A DNA stretch of 64,000 bases from Sphingobacteriales bacterium (GCA_026390835.1 JAPLFD010000009.1:27290-91289); one strand, 5' to 3'. Counted from the first letter of the stretch, positions 1-10,514 are shown. Numbers and translations are program-made. Notes: generated from the sequence alone by a model not told the origin.

Positions 1-1805
1 GTAAGGTTGATGGAACACCAGCTTTAGGTGGTGATGTAATATCTGATGCCCGTGACGATTTCGATCAACGTGGTAACCCAGAAGTTGTGATGGTTATGAA
101 CTCCGAAGGTGCTCGTGAATGGAAAAGTATTACAGCTTTAGCCTCTTCAGATCCTAACAACAAGAAAAGTGTAGCCATTGTTTTAGACAACAATGTATAC
201 TCTGCTCCTACGGTTCAGGGTGAAATTCCAAATGGTGTTTCGTCCATTTCAGGAAGCTTTAAAGTAGAAGATACTAAAGATTTAGCCAACGTATTAAAAG
301 CAGGTCGTTTACCTGCACCGGCTAAAATTGTGAGCGAATATATTGTAGGTCCTTCATTAGGTGCCGAATCAATTAATAGTGGGTTAATTTCTACCTTGGC
401 TGGTATTGCCGTCATCTTATTATTTATGGCCCTATACTACAACAAGGCAGGGTGGGTAGCCAATGTTTCTTTAGTAGTCAATCTATTCTTCTTAATGGGC
501 GTATTAGCCTCATTAGGCGCTGTATTAACTTTACCAGGCATTGCAGGTATCGTATTATCTTTAGGTATGTCGGTAGATGCGAACGTGCTTATTTACGAAC
601 GTGTGCGTGAGGAAATGGCTACCGGAAAAAGCTTGCGATTGGCTATTGCAGAAGGATTTAAAAAAGCAATGTCTTCAATCCTCGATTCAAACATTACCAC
701 CTTCTTAACGGGATTAATTTTATACATTTTTGGTAGCGGCCCAATCTTAGGATTTGCCACTACCTTAATGATTGGTATCATGACCTCCCTTTTTGCCGCC
801 ATTTTTATTACTCGTTTAATATTTGAATGGATGTTGGGCAAAAACCAAAACATCAGCTTTTCTATTAAAGCCACTCAAAATTTATTTAAAGATTCCAAAT
901 TTGATTTTATTACTGGCCGTAGAAAATTCTATGTTTTCTCTAGCGTAATTATCATAGCTGGACTTATTTCCATGTTTACCCGTGGATTTAGCCTAGGTGT
1001 TGATTTCAAAGGTGGACGCTCCTATTTTGTAGAATTTAAAGAAGCAGTAAAAACTACTGACGTTCGTAAAGTATTAACAGAAGAATTTGGTACGGCCCCA
1101 GAAGTAAAAACTTTTGGATCAAGCAATGAGGTTAAAATTACCACTTCGTACTTGGTAGACGATAATTCTGAAAATGCAGATGCTACTGCCAACGAAAAAT
1201 TAATTGCCGGATTGAAGAAAATTAGCTCTGGCTTCGAAATTAAAGATTCACAAAAAGTAGGACCAACCATTGCAAATGACATTAAAGTATCGGCTATTTA
1301 CGCCGTATTATTTGCCATATTGGTGGTATTCTTATACATTTTAATTCGTTTCCGGAAATGGCAATTTGGTTTAGCGGCCATTGTAGCTTTGGCACATGAT
1401 GTGCTTATTTTATTGGCTTTATTCTCTTTATTAAATGGTGTATTGCCATTCTCATTAGACATCGATCAAGCCTTTATTGCAGCAATCTTAACCGTAATGG
1501 GTTATTCTATTAACGATACCGTTGTAGTATTCGACCGTGTGAGAGAATACATCAACCAACACCACACCAAAAACGAAAACCTACCATCGGTAATTAACAA
1601 TGCCCTTAACAGCACGCTGAGTCGTACCGTAGTAACTGGTTTATGTACCATGTTGGTATTAATTATCATCTTCATTTTCGGTGGAGAGATCTTAAGAGGA
1701 TTCTCCTTTGCCATGTTAATTGGTGTTATTTTCGGAACATATTCATCGCTATTCGTAGCCACTCCATTTGTGGTTGAGTTTATCCGCGAAAAAACAGAAA
1801 ACTAA
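1..1805 (+). CDS. secDF: Protein translocase SecDF fusion, 5' truncated by window edge
   Basis: Frame is open from base 3 (KVDGTPALGGDVISDARDDFDQRGNPEVVMVMN, a SecD motif) and continues into SecF-like membrane helices (GFSLGVDFKGGRSYFVEF; GYSINDTVVVFDRVRE). Confidence 0.96.
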   Translation, partial: KVDGTPALGGDVISDARDDFDQRGNPEVVMVMNSEGAREWKSITALASSDPNNKKSVAIVLDNNVYSAPTVQGEIPNGVSSISGSFKVEDTKDLANVLKAGRLPAPAKIVSEYIVGPSLGAESINSGLISTLAGIAVILLFMALYYNKAGWVANVSLVVNLFFLMGVLASLGAVLTLPGIAGIVLSLGMSVDANVLIYERVREEMATGKSLRLAIAEGFKKAMSSILDSNITTFLTGLILYIFGSGPILGFATTLMIGIMTSLFAAIFITRLIFEWMLGKNQNISFSIKATQNLFKDSKFDFITGRRKFYVFSSVIIIAGLISMFTRGFSLGVDFKGGRSYFVEFKEAVKTTDVRKVLTEEFGTAPEVKTFGSSNEVKITTSYLVDDNSENADATANEKLIAGLKKISSGFEIKDSQKVGPTIANDIKVSAIYAVLFAILVVFLYILIRFRKWQFGLAAIVALAHDVLILLALFSLLNGVLPFSLDIDQAFIAAILTVMGYSINDTVVVFDRVREYINQHHTKNENLPSVINNALNSTLSRTVVTGLCTMLVLIIIFIFGGEILRGFSFAMLIGVIFGTYSSLFVATPFVVEFIREKTEN

Positions 1806-1824
1806 TTTTCACAAAATCTAAATA

Positions 1825-1855
1825 AAAAGCCTTTCGAAATTCGAGGGGCTTTTTT
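1825..1855 (+). terminator. Rho-independent terminator after secDF
   Basis: AAAAGCCTTTCGA-aat-TCGAGGGGCTTTT stem (with G-U pairs) followed by a T-run. Confidence 0.85.
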
Positions 1856-1897
1856 ATTTCAAAAATATTTTAGATATTTGTTGTACTAATTATTGCT

Positions 1898-2341
1898 ATG
1901 TCAACAGACCCGTTTTACGCCTACTCTCACTTACTCGACCGAACGGCACGAAAGGTAAAGCAATACGCCCAGCGTCAATTCAATACCCAACAATTTGACA
2001 TTACGGTAGACCAATGGCTAGTGCTCAAAAACTTAAAAGAGCAAGAGCACCTCAACCAAAGTGAATTGGCCGACCTTTTAGGAAAAGATCATCCTACACT
2101 TACCCGCATTATCGATTTATTGTGCAAAAAAGACCTGGTTGAGCGTCGTATAAATCAGACTGATCGTCGTAGCTTTACGGTGCATTTAACAAGCATCGGA
2201 AAAAATAAAGCGGCAGAATGGAGCCCAAAAATGGGTGAAATACGTATGAAGGCCTGGGAAAACTTGAGTGAAAAAGATTATACCGACTTGAAACGAATTT
2301 TAAACACCATCTATACTAATTTAGATACGAAGACCCTATAA
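1898..2341 (+). CDS. MarR family transcriptional regulator
   Basis: 147 aa; winged-helix pattern LNQSELADLLGKDHPTLTRIIDLLCKKDLVERRINQTDRRSFTVHLT. Confidence 0.9.
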   Translation: MSTDPFYAYSHLLDRTARKVKQYAQRQFNTQQFDITVDQWLVLKNLKEQEHLNQSELADLLGKDHPTLTRIIDLLCKKDLVERRINQTDRRSFTVHLTSIGKNKAAEWSPKMGEIRMKAWENLSEKDYTDLKRILNTIYTNLDTKTL

Positions 2342-2343
2342 AA

Positions 2344-3348
2344 ATGATTACAACAGATATTTGCATTATTGGAGCCGGGCCGGTGGGCTTATTTACGGTT
2401 TTCGAAGCCGGATTGTTAAAAATGCGTTGCCATTTAATTGATGCCCTGCCTCAAATTGGCGGACAACTATCCGAAATTTATCCTCAAAAACCCATCTACG
2501 ATATTCCGGGTTATCCTGAAATTAAGGCCCAAGAACTTATTGATAGGTTGATGGAACAAATTGACCCATTTGAGCCAGGCTTTACCCTAGGCGAACGGGT
2601 AGAAGAATTGGAAAAACAGGCTGATGGCTCGTACATTGTACGCACCAACGAAGGGACGGCGGTACATTGCCAGGTGGTAGCCATTGCAGGCGGCTTAGGT
2701 TGTTTTGAGCCCCGTAAACCGGAGATTGAAGGCCTAGAAGATTTTGAAGGCAAAGGGGTAGCCTATATGGTTAAACAACCCGAGCTATTTCGCGATAAAA
2801 ACATTGTATTAGCAGGCGGTGGCGACTCTGCCCTCGATTGGACAATTTACCTAGCCGACGTAGCCAAAAAAGTAACTTTAGTACACCGTGGCGACACCTT
2901 CCGTGGGGCGCCTGATTCAGCCGAAAAAGTATTTGAATTGGCAAAAGAAGGAAAAATTAACTTGGTATTGCAATCAAACGTATTGAGCATTTCCGGAAAA
3001 GAACATATAGAATCTATTACGCTGGTTGGAAAAGATAAAGAAGAAAAAACCTTAGCAACCGACTACTTAATTCCGCTCTTCGGTTTAAGCCCTAAATTAG
3101 GCCCGCTAGCCAACTGGGGTTTAAGCATTGATAAATCTGCCATCGAGGTTAATACCTTTGATTATTCGACCAATGTAGAGCGTATTTTCGCTATTGGCGA
3201 CATCAATACCTATCCTGGAAAATTGAAATTGATTTTGTGTGGTTTCCACGAAGCAGCCTTAATGGTACAAAGTGCCTTTAAATTTGTGTACCCCGATCAA
3301 AAATTAAGTTTTAAATACACTACCGTTTACGGCGTAAATGCATTCTAA
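2344..3348 (+). CDS. Ferredoxin--NADP(+) reductase, thioredoxin-reductase type
   Basis: GAGPVGLF FAD motif, GGGDSALDW NADP motif, AIGDINTYPGK C-terminal motif. Confidence 0.88.
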   Translation: MITTDICIIGAGPVGLFTVFEAGLLKMRCHLIDALPQIGGQLSEIYPQKPIYDIPGYPEIKAQELIDRLMEQIDPFEPGFTLGERVEELEKQADGSYIVRTNEGTAVHCQVVAIAGGLGCFEPRKPEIEGLEDFEGKGVAYMVKQPELFRDKNIVLAGGGDSALDWTIYLADVAKKVTLVHRGDTFRGAPDSAEKVFELAKEGKINLVLQSNVLSISGKEHIESITLVGKDKEEKTLATDYLIPLFGLSPKLGPLANWGLSIDKSAIEVNTFDYSTNVERIFAIGDINTYPGKLKLILCGFHEAALMVQSAFKFVYPDQKLSFKYTTVYGVNAF

Positions 3349-3349
3349 T

Positions 3350-3673
3350 ATGATGATTAATGTAACTGTTGAAGATCGCGATGGCGCTAGCCAAGTAGTT
3401 GAATTACCTACGGATATCAATTTAAACCTCATGGAAGCCCTTAAAGCTTCGGGCTACAATATTTTAGCTACTTGCGGAGGAATGGCGTTATGCGCTACCT
3501 GTCACGTACAGGTATTACAAGGCTCAGAGCAATTACCCGAAGCACAGGATGCAGAGCTAGATATGTTGGATACCTTACCCGATGCCGGATTTGATAGTCG
3601 TTTGGCCTGTCAATTGCGGATTAATGAAAGTTTAGACGGGGTAAAAGTGAAAATTAGAGGCGACGAACAGTAA
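3350..3673 (+). CDS. 2Fe-2S ferredoxin, adrenodoxin type
   Basis: CGGMALCATCHV cluster ligands plus later LACQLRI. Internal ATG at 3350 preferred over the track start at 3338, which overlaps the upstream gene. Confidence 0.88.
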   Translation: MMINVTVEDRDGASQVVELPTDINLNLMEALKASGYNILATCGGMALCATCHVQVLQGSEQLPEAQDAELDMLDTLPDAGFDSRLACQLRINESLDGVKVKIRGDEQ

Positions 3674-3681
3674 AAAAGAAA

Positions 3682-4104
3682 TTAGCTTTTTAAAACCATT
3701 TTGAAGTGCTGAATGCCAGCTTCTTCAAACTGTGGGCCTTCGGACACGAAGCCAAATTTGCTATACAAACCCATAGCTTGTAGCTGAGCATTCAGGTAAA
3801 CGTAGGTTGCATCTTCTGGTAAATCGGCAAGTACTGCAGTTACCAAAGCTTGGCCAACACCCTTTCCTCTGTAGGCCATGGCCACCGCAAAGCGCTCTAA
3901 CTTATACCCTTTATCAGTTTTGCGCCAACGTGCTGCTCCCACTGGCAATTCGTCTAATCTGGCTAAAAAGTGGGTAGATTCTTCTTCAAACTCCCACTCC
4001 AATTCGGGTGGACAGTCTTGCTCGTCTACAAAAACCTCTCTACGAATTTCGAAGACGTGGGCTAATTCAAGTTCAGAATCTACTTTATTTACGAGTATAG
4101 ACAT
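3682..4104 (-). CDS. GNAT family N-acetyltransferase
   Basis: 140 aa; ERFAVAMAYRGKGVGQALV acetyl-CoA binding motif; ElaA-like. Confidence 0.85.
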   Translation of the reverse strand: MSILVNKVDSELELAHVFEIRREVFVDEQDCPPELEWEFEEESTHFLARLDELPVGAARWRKTDKGYKLERFAVAMAYRGKGVGQALVTAVLADLPEDATYVYLNAQLQAMGLYSKFGFVSEGPQFEEAGIQHFKMVLKS

Positions 4105-5183
4105 TAGAGTTTATCGTTTACGTTTAGGCAATTTAAATCTTCAAAAGCTTGCGTTAAACGAGTTACAAATTGCTCTTCGCCTTTACGCAACCACACACGT
4201 GGATCGTAAAATTTCTTATTGGGCACATCATCTCCCTCGGGGTTACCAATTTGAGCTTGCAAATAGGCTTGTTTTGCTTTGTAGAAGTCTAAAACACCCT
4301 CCCAATATGCCCACTGCATATCGGTATCTATATTCATTTTAATGGCACCATAGGAAATGGCTTCTCTAATTTCTTCTTGAGAAGAACCAGAACCACCGTG
4401 GAAAACAAAATTTATTGGCTTTTCTGGGCTTAAGGAAAATTCTTGACGGATAAATTCTTGCGAATTTTTAAGAATTACGGGCTGTAATTTAACATTCCCG
4501 GGTTTGTAAACCCCGTGTACATTTCCAAAAGCAGCAGCAATGGTAAATTTATCGCTTACACTGCTCAACTCTTTGTAGGCATAGGCTACTTCAGAAGGTT
4601 GGGTATATAATCTTGCGCTATCTACATCGGTATTATCTACCCCATCTTCTTCGCCACCGGTTACGCCTAATTCAATTTCTAGGGTCATGCCCATTTTGGC
4701 CATACGGGCCAAATAGGTTTTACATATTTCTATATTTTCTTCTAATGACTCTTCTGATAAATCAATCATATGAGACGAAAACAAAGGTTTTCCATGACGG
4801 GCGAAGAATTTTTCGCCATAATCTAACAAACCATCAATCCAAGGCAATAATTTTTTAGCCGCATGATCGGTATGTAGAATTACCGCAATACCGTAATGCT
4901 CAGCTAGCAAATGTACATGCTCAGCAGCAGAAACTGCACCCAAAATACAAGCTTGTTGATTCTCGTTGCTTAATGTTTTACCGGCATAAAATTGAGCACC
5001 ACCGTTTGATAGCTGAATAATAACTGGCGATTTTACCGCTTTGGCAGTTTCCATAACTGCATTGATAGAATTGGTTCCAATTACGTTTACAGCCGGCAGG
5101 GCAAATTGATGTTTTTTGGCAACTTCAAACAGTTCTTGAACGGCATCGCCTACTAACACTCCAGTAAAATTTTTTAAGCTCAT
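4104..5183 (-). CDS. fbaA: Class II fructose-bisphosphate aldolase
   Basis: LHTDHAAKK, GVTGGEEDGVDN, VFHGGSGSS and KMNIDTDMQWA motifs. Confidence 0.95.
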   Translation of the reverse strand: MSLKNFTGVLVGDAVQELFEVAKKHQFALPAVNVIGTNSINAVMETAKAVKSPVIIQLSNGGAQFYAGKTLSNENQQACILGAVSAAEHVHLLAEHYGIAVILHTDHAAKKLLPWIDGLLDYGEKFFARHGKPLFSSHMIDLSEESLEENIEICKTYLARMAKMGMTLEIELGVTGGEEDGVDNTDVDSARLYTQPSEVAYAYKELSSVSDKFTIAAAFGNVHGVYKPGNVKLQPVILKNSQEFIRQEFSLSPEKPINFVFHGGSGSSQEEIREAISYGAIKMNIDTDMQWAYWEGVLDFYKAKQAYLQAQIGNPEGDDVPNKKFYDPRVWLRKGEEQFVTRLTQAFEDLNCLNVNDKL

Positions 5184-5335
5184 ATGGTTTTTTATTAAGG
5201 GAAATTATATTGCCTAAAAATACGCATTTTGCCTATATAACGGATAAAATTGGCGATTAATATTGCAGTATTTGGAAATTTATAGCGGTATGATTTCTTA
5301 TTTTTTTGTTTCTTTGTAACTCAATTACTAACAAT

Positions 5336-6181
5336 ATGCCTTGGTTTAAGAGAGATAAAAAGGGAATTCATACGTCTACCGAAGATAAATTAGAGGCTCC
5401 GGACGGTATTTGGGAAAAATGTCCATCCTGTAAAAAAGCCCTTCACTATCAAGAGCAAGTAGATAATTTACATGTTTGCCAGTACTGCAATCACCATTTA
5501 CGCATTGGGTCTAGAGAGTATTTTGAACTGTTATTTGACCACAATGATTTTAAAGAATTGTTTGGCAATTTAACTTCTGGAGACCCCCTAGAATTTACGG
5601 ATAGTAAAAAGTATACCGAGCGCATTGTCGAAACCACCAAAAAAACAGGCTTAAAAGATGCTATTAGAGCTGCTCATGGGAAAATTGAGGGGCAAGATTT
5701 AGTGATAGCTTGTATGGATTTTGCGTTTATTGGAGGCTCTATGGGATCGGTAGTGGGCGAAAAAATTGCACGTTCTATTGATTATTGCATTAAAAATAAG
5801 ATTCCGTTTTTATTGATTTCTAAATCGGGCGGAGCCCGTATGATGGAAGCGGCTTTTTCCTTAATGCAAATGGCCAAAACATCGGCTAAATTGGCTTTGT
5901 TAAGCAGAGCTAAAATTCCCTATATTTCGTTATTAACCGACCCAACCACGGGTGGGGTAACCGCTTCTTATGCCATGCTTGGCGATATTAATATTGCCGA
6001 ACCAGGCGCCTTAATTGGCTTTGCTGGCCCAAGAGTTATTAAAGAAACCATTAAACGAGATTTACCCAAAGGATTCCAAACATCGGAGTTTGTGCTAGAG
6101 CACGGCTTTCTAGATTTTATTGTCAATCGTGGCGAAATGAAGTCGAAAATAGCCTCTTTTGTGCGCATGATGGCGAATTAA
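5336..6181 (+). CDS. accD: Acetyl-CoA carboxylase carboxyltransferase subunit beta
   Basis: N-terminal zinc finger CPSCKK...CQYCNHH, then [19 protein letters not shown] and [21 protein letters not shown] 5336 ([10 protein letters not shown]) preferred over track start 5306. Confidence 0.95.
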   Translation: MPWFKRDKKGIHTSTEDKLEAPDGIWEKCPSCKKALHYQEQVDNLHVCQYCNHHLRIGSREYFELLFDHNDFKELFGNLTSGDPLEFTDSKKYTERIVETTKKTGLKDAIRAAHGKIEGQDLVIACMDFAFIGGSMGSVVGEKIARSIDYCIKNKIPFLLISKSGGARMMEAAFSLMQMAKTSAKLALLSRAKIPYISLLTDPTTGGVTASYAMLGDINIAEPGALIGFAGPRVIKETIKRDLPKGFQTSEFVLEHGFLDFIVNRGEMKSKIASFVRMMAN

Positions 6182-6182
6182 A

Positions 6183-6785
6183 ATGGATTTGTTTGGGGTA
6201 AATTCTGAGCACAATATATTACCTTTTGAAGGTACGGTTAATTATTTTGGATCAGTGCTTACACCTAAACTTGCCGATCATTTTTACCATCAATTATTAA
6301 ATACTATTGACTGGAAAAATGATGAGGCTCGTATTTTTGGCAAACAATACATTACCAAACGAAAAGTTGCTTGGTATGGCGATTTAGGCTATTCTTATGC
6401 CTATTCCAATAGCACCAAAGTGGCTTTACCCTGGACTCAAGACTTGCTTGAATTGAAAAGAGTAGTGGAAGATTTAAGTGGTTTTACCTTCAATTCATGC
6501 TTACTTAATTTGTATCATTCTGGCGATGAGGCTATGGGCTGGCACAGCGATGACGAAAAATCTTTGGGGAAAAATAGCTGCATTGCTTCACTAAGTTTAG
6601 GTGCAGAACGAAAATTTAGCTTTAAACACAAAAATAGTGGGCAAACAGTATCTCTAGATTTAGAACACGGGAGCTTGTTGCTTATGAAAAACGAAACTCA
6701 AACCTATTGGCTTCACAGACTAAATAAAAGCACAAAAATTAAAAATCCTAGAGTTAACCTCACCTTTCGGACCTTTGTAGGCTAA
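6183..6785 (+). CDS. Alpha-ketoglutarate-dependent dioxygenase, AlkB family
   Basis: 200 aa; NSCLLNLYHSGDEAMGWHSDDE (HxD), SLSLGAERKFSFKH, and terminal RVNLTFR. Confidence 0.9.
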   Translation: MDLFGVNSEHNILPFEGTVNYFGSVLTPKLADHFYHQLLNTIDWKNDEARIFGKQYITKRKVAWYGDLGYSYAYSNSTKVALPWTQDLLELKRVVEDLSGFTFNSCLLNLYHSGDEAMGWHSDDEKSLGKNSCIASLSLGAERKFSFKHKNSGQTVSLDLEHGSLLLMKNETQTYWLHRLNKSTKIKNPRVNLTFRTFVG

Positions 6786-6995
6786 TTACTTTTTCTTCAA
6801 ATAACAGGTTTTTATAACAATAACAGAACCTTCTACTTTGCCTTCAATGGTATCTTCATTGTCGGTTAAACGGATATTTTTTACCACGGTGCCCCGTTTA
6901 ATACCACTCGAAAATCCTTTTACTTTGAGGGTTTGTGTCACTACTACCGAATCGCCGGCCTGTAGGATATTTCCATTACTATCTTTTGGTTCCAT
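6786..6995 (-). CDS. PhnA-domain (alkylphosphonate utilisation-like) small protein
   Basis: DSNGNILQAGDSVVVTQTLKVKGFSSGIKRGTVVKNIRLTDN matches the PhnA C-terminal domain pattern. Confidence 0.8.
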   Translation of the reverse strand: MEPKDSNGNILQAGDSVVVTQTLKVKGFSSGIKRGTVVKNIRLTDNEDTIEGKVEGSVIVIKTCYLKKK

Positions 6996-7008
6996 GGTGT
7001 GTATTTAG

Positions 7009-7080
7009 TGTACCCAGAGGGATTCGAACCCCCATCTGCAGAACCGGAATCTGCAATTCTATCCATTGAACTATGGGTAC
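7009..7080 (-). tRNA. tRNA-Arg (anticodon CCG)
   Basis: Reverse complement GTACCCATAGTTCAATGGATAGAATTGCAGATTCCGGTTCTGCAGATGGGGGTTCGAATCCCTCTGGGTACA: 7-bp acceptor stem, anticodon loop TTCCGGT, GGTTCGAATCC T-arm. CCA not encoded. Confidence 0.96.
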
Positions 7081-7109
7081 AGGTTAAATAGGTTTATATA
7101 AAGGTACTA

Positions 7110-8210
7110 TTAAACATTAAAGCGGAAGTGCATCACATCACCATCGGCCACGAGATAACTTTTACCCTCTACATTTAATTTTCCTGCTTCTTTACAAGCA
7201 TTTTCAGAACCTAGTGTAATATAATCGGTGTATTTTATGACTTCGGCACGTATAAAACCTTTTTCAAAATCAGTATGAATAACACCTGCAGCTTGCGGAG
7301 CAGTCCATCCTTTTTGAATGGTCCATGCTCTTACCTCTTGTACCCCTGCTGTAAAATAAGTGGCAAGGTTTAGTAAAGAATAAGCCGCTTTTATAAGTTT
7401 GGCTACGCCCGATTCGGCTAAACCTAAATCTTCTAAAAACAATTGACGCTCTTCGTAGCTTTCTAATTCGGCAATTTCCGATTCTATTTTAGCTGAAATA
7501 ATCAATACTTCGGCGTTTTCTTCTTTTACCGCTTCTTTTACACGGTCCACATAGGCATTGCCTTTGGTTACCGAGCCTTCGTCTACGTTACAAACGTATA
7601 AAACCGGCTTGGCGGTTAGTAAAAAGCAATCGGCTAAATAGTCCATATCTTCGGCACTAATGGGTGCCGTACGCACCGATTTTCCCGACTCTAAATGACT
7701 TTTCGTTATTAAAGCAATCTCGTAAGCCTTTTTTGCATCTTTATCGTTGCCAGTTTTGGCCTGTTTTTCTACTTTTTGAATTTTCTTAAGTACCGTATCT
7801 AGATCTTTCAATTGCAGCTCGGTATCAATAATTTCTTTATCACGAATGGGATCAACAGAGCCATCAACGTGTACCACATTACCATCATCAAAACAACGTA
7901 AAACGTGTATAATGGCATCAGTAGCACGAATATTTCCTAAAAATTGGTTGCCCAAACCCTCTCCTTTGCTAGCTCCTTTAACCAAACCGGCAATATCTAC
8001 TATTTCTATGGTGTTGGGTAAAATACGTTGTGGTTTTACCAATTCGGCCAATTTGGTCAGGCGTTCATCGGGCACAGTAATAACCCCTACATTGGGTTCT
8101 ATGGTACAAAACGGAAAATTTGCCGCTTGTGCTTTTGCGTTAGATAAACAATTAAATAAAGTCGATTTTCCGACGTTGGGCAAGCCAACAATTCCGCATT
8201 GTAATGCCAT
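7110..8210 (-). CDS. ychF: Redox-regulated ATPase YchF (Obg-like GTPase family)
   Basis: GIVGLPNVGKSTLFNCLSNAKAQAANFPFCTIEPNVG, DIAGLVKGASKGEGLGN. Confidence 0.96.
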   Translation of the reverse strand: MALQCGIVGLPNVGKSTLFNCLSNAKAQAANFPFCTIEPNVGVITVPDERLTKLAELVKPQRILPNTIEIVDIAGLVKGASKGEGLGNQFLGNIRATDAIIHVLRCFDDGNVVHVDGSVDPIRDKEIIDTELQLKDLDTVLKKIQKVEKQAKTGNDKDAKKAYEIALITKSHLESGKSVRTAPISAEDMDYLADCFLLTAKPVLYVCNVDEGSVTKGNAYVDRVKEAVKEENAEVLIISAKIESEIAELESYEERQLFLEDLGLAESGVAKLIKAAYSLLNLATYFTAGVQEVRAWTIQKGWTAPQAAGVIHTDFEKGFIRAEVIKYTDYITLGSENACKEAGKLNVEGKSYLVADGDVMHFRFNV

Positions 8211-8272
8211 GTGTGTTGTAAAATTTGGCGCAATTTAGCAAAAAATGCCCATTCTATAAAGCTTAGAAACAG

Positions 8273-8304
8273 AAAGAGGCCGTTCTTTGGGGAACAGCCT
8301 CTTT
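8273..8304 (-). terminator. Terminator downstream of the DUF3276 gene (minus strand)
   Basis: AAAGAGGC..GTTC..GAAC..GCCTCTTT inverted repeat between DUF3276 and ychF. Confidence 0.65.
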
Positions 8305-8320
8305 ATATGATTTAGGTTGA

Positions 8321-8653
8321 TTAAATTTCGAAGTTAAAATCGTCGTCGCTTACTTTGGTAGACTCAGTTGAATTTTCGTTGTATTCATAGCGTTTTTCTA
8401 CCACTTCTTGATTTGCTTTCACATAATCAATCGTTTCTTTTAAGCCTTCGGCAAATTTTTCAAAATCTTCTTTGTACAAAAAGATTTTGTGTTTTATAAA
8501 AACGCCATCTTCTAATCTTTTTTTGCTCTCTGTTACGGTCACGTAATAATCGTTAGAACGTGTGGCTTTTACATCGAAAAAATAGGTGCGTTTACCCGCT
8601 CTCACTTTTTTTGAAAAAACTTCTTCCCGCTCTTTGTTGTCAAAATCTCCCAT
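8321..8653 (-). CDS. DUF3276 family protein (PUR-alpha-like nucleic-acid binding)
   Basis: EEVFSKKVRAGKRTYFFDVKATRSNDYYVTVTESKK, typical of the Bacteroidota PUR-like family. Confidence 0.85.
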   Translation of the reverse strand: MGDFDNKEREEVFSKKVRAGKRTYFFDVKATRSNDYYVTVTESKKRLEDGVFIKHKIFLYKEDFEKFAEGLKETIDYVKANQEVVEKRYEYNENSTESTKVSDDDFNFEI

Positions 8654-8729
8654 TCGTATTATGTTTTTTATTGCTTAACGTAAATATAAAGCATAAATAT
8701 AGAAATATCCAAAAAAGAAAAACAATTGC

Positions 8730-10514
8730 TTAGTGCTCTACTATTTCTTCTTCTAACAATTGCTTTTGGTAAAGTTCATAATAGAACCCTTTTTGAGAGA
8801 GTAACTGATCGTGACTGCCCGATTCAATAATTTCGCCTGCATCTAATACCAAAATTTGGTTGGCTTGTTTAATACTGGAAATTCGGTGCGCTATAATAAG
8901 TGTAGTACTATGCTGCGTATAGCTATCTAAATTTCTCAAAATCTGTTCTTCGGTGCGGGTATCTACGGCCGATAGCGAATCATCCAAAATTAATAAGGAA
9001 GGTTTTTTAACCAAGGCCCTAGCAATAGAAACTCGTTGTTTTTGTCCACCCGATAAAGTAATACCACGTTCTCCCAATTGCGTTTGGTATCCTTTTTCGA
9101 AAGTGCTTATATTTTCGTGTACAGCGGCTTGCTTGGCAGCTGTTTCTATTTCGGGCAAGGTGGCGCTACAGCCAAATGCAATATTATTGGCAATGGTATC
9201 TGAAAATAAAAACACTTCCTGAGGCACAAATCCTATTTGGGAGCGGTAGTGCATGAGATTTAGATTTTTTAAGGGCTGTTCTTCTACCCAAATTTCTCCT
9301 ACTTGTACATCGTACATGCGCATTAATAAGTTGGCTAAGGTTGATTTACCAGAGCCTGTTTTACCTATTATAGCTAATAGTTCGCCTTGTTTAAGCTCAA
9401 AATTCACGTTTTTAAGGGCTTGTATTCCCGTATCGGGGTAGGTAAAACTGACGTTTTTAAACTGAATATTGCCCTTTAGCTGCACTTCGGTTTGTCCGCT
9501 CTTAATCTCTGGCTCGGTGTGCAAAAATTCATTGATGCGCTTTTGAGAGGCTGCAGCTCGTTGAATGAGGGAGGTTACCCAACCTAATGACATTACAGGA
9601 AACGTAAGTTGAGTGACATACACTACAAATTCTGCAATATTACCAGCAGTGATATGGCCATTAATTACTTCAAAACCACCTACATATACCGTAATAATGG
9701 TGCTTAAACCTACCAAAAGTAGCATAATGGGGTAAAACAAAGCTTGCACTTTTACTAAATCCATGGAGTTGCGCTGGTAGTTTAAACTCGATTCTGTAAA
9801 ACGGCCTGCTACCTCATTTTCTCTCACATAGGCTTTAATTAAGCGAATACCCGAAAAAGTTTCTTGTACAAATGATGACAAGTTTGAGAGTTGTGCCTGA
9901 ATGCGTTCGCTACGACTATTAATGATGTTGTTCACCAAGTAAATAGTTAAGGCTAAAAATGGTAGAGGTAAAAGACTCAAAATGGCCAATTTCAAATTCA
10001 CCGTTACCATGGCATATATAACCAAGAGGAATAGCACAGCAGTATTGATGGAATACATAATTGCCGGGCCTAAATACATACGCACACGGCTTACATCTTC
10101 GGTAACCCTATTCATTAAATCGCCCGTATTATTTTTTCTAAAAAAAGCCAAAGAAAGGGATTGGTAATGGCAATAAATCTCATTTTTTAAATCATACTCT
10201 ATATGCCGCGACATGAGGATAATGGTTTGGCGCATAAAAAAGAGAAAAATGCCTCTAATAAGAGCTAAAAGCAAAACTACCACCCCAAAAAAGAGTACAC
10301 TATAACCAAAAAGCTGCAGCACAATGGTTTGACGCTCGAAACCTGAAAAAAGTCGAAAAATTACGATATTATCACTAACCAAATTAAAAGTAGTTCTAAT
10401 AACTTGTGCGGGCAAAACAGCAAAAAGGTTGGCAATTATCACAAAAATAATTCCTGGTATGAGCCTCCATTTATATTTTAAGAAGAATTTGTTGATATAT
10501 GCTAGGTCTTTCAT
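8730..10514 (-). CDS. ABC transporter, fused permease/ATPase (MsbA-like exporter)
   Basis: Walker A GKTGSGKST, signature LSGGQKQRVSIARAL, Walker B LLILDDSLSAVD. Confidence 0.93.
   Translation of the reverse strand: MKDLAYINKFFLKYKWRLIPGIIFVIIANLFAVLPAQVIRTTFNLVSDNIVIFRLFSGFERQTIVLQLFGYSVLFFGVVVLLLALIRGIFLFFMRQTIILMSRHIEYDLKNEIYCHYQSLSLAFFRKNNTGDLMNRVTEDVSRVRMYLGPAIMYSINTAVLFLLVIYAMVTVNLKLAILSLLPLPFLALTIYLVNNIINSRSERIQAQLSNLSSFVQETFSGIRLIKAYVRENEVAGRFTESSLNYQRNSMDLVKVQALFYPIMLLLVGLSTIITVYVGGFEVINGHITAGNIAEFVVYVTQLTFPVMSLGWVTSLIQRAAASQKRINEFLHTEPEIKSGQTEVQLKGNIQFKNVSFTYPDTGIQALKNVNFELKQGELLAIIGKTGSGKSTLANLLMRMYDVQVGEIWVEEQPLKNLNLMHYRSQIGFVPQEVFLFSDTIANNIAFGCSATLPEIETAAKQAAVHENISTFEKGYQTQLGERGITLSGGQKQRVSIARALVKKPSLLILDDSLSAVDTRTEEQILRNLDSYTQHSTTLIIAHRISSIKQANQILVLDAGEIIESGSHDQLLSQKGFYYELYQKQLLEEEIVEH

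Noticed and set aside
593-874. Many antisense ORFs in the track (e.g. 593-874, 10838-11182, 52041-52430)
   Set aside because: They lie opposite strongly supported genes, show shadow-ORF composition and match no family I recognise.
5281-5335. -7 promoter match upstream of accD
   Set aside because: TATTTTTTTG has the wrong spacing for TAnnTTTG, so I did not list it.
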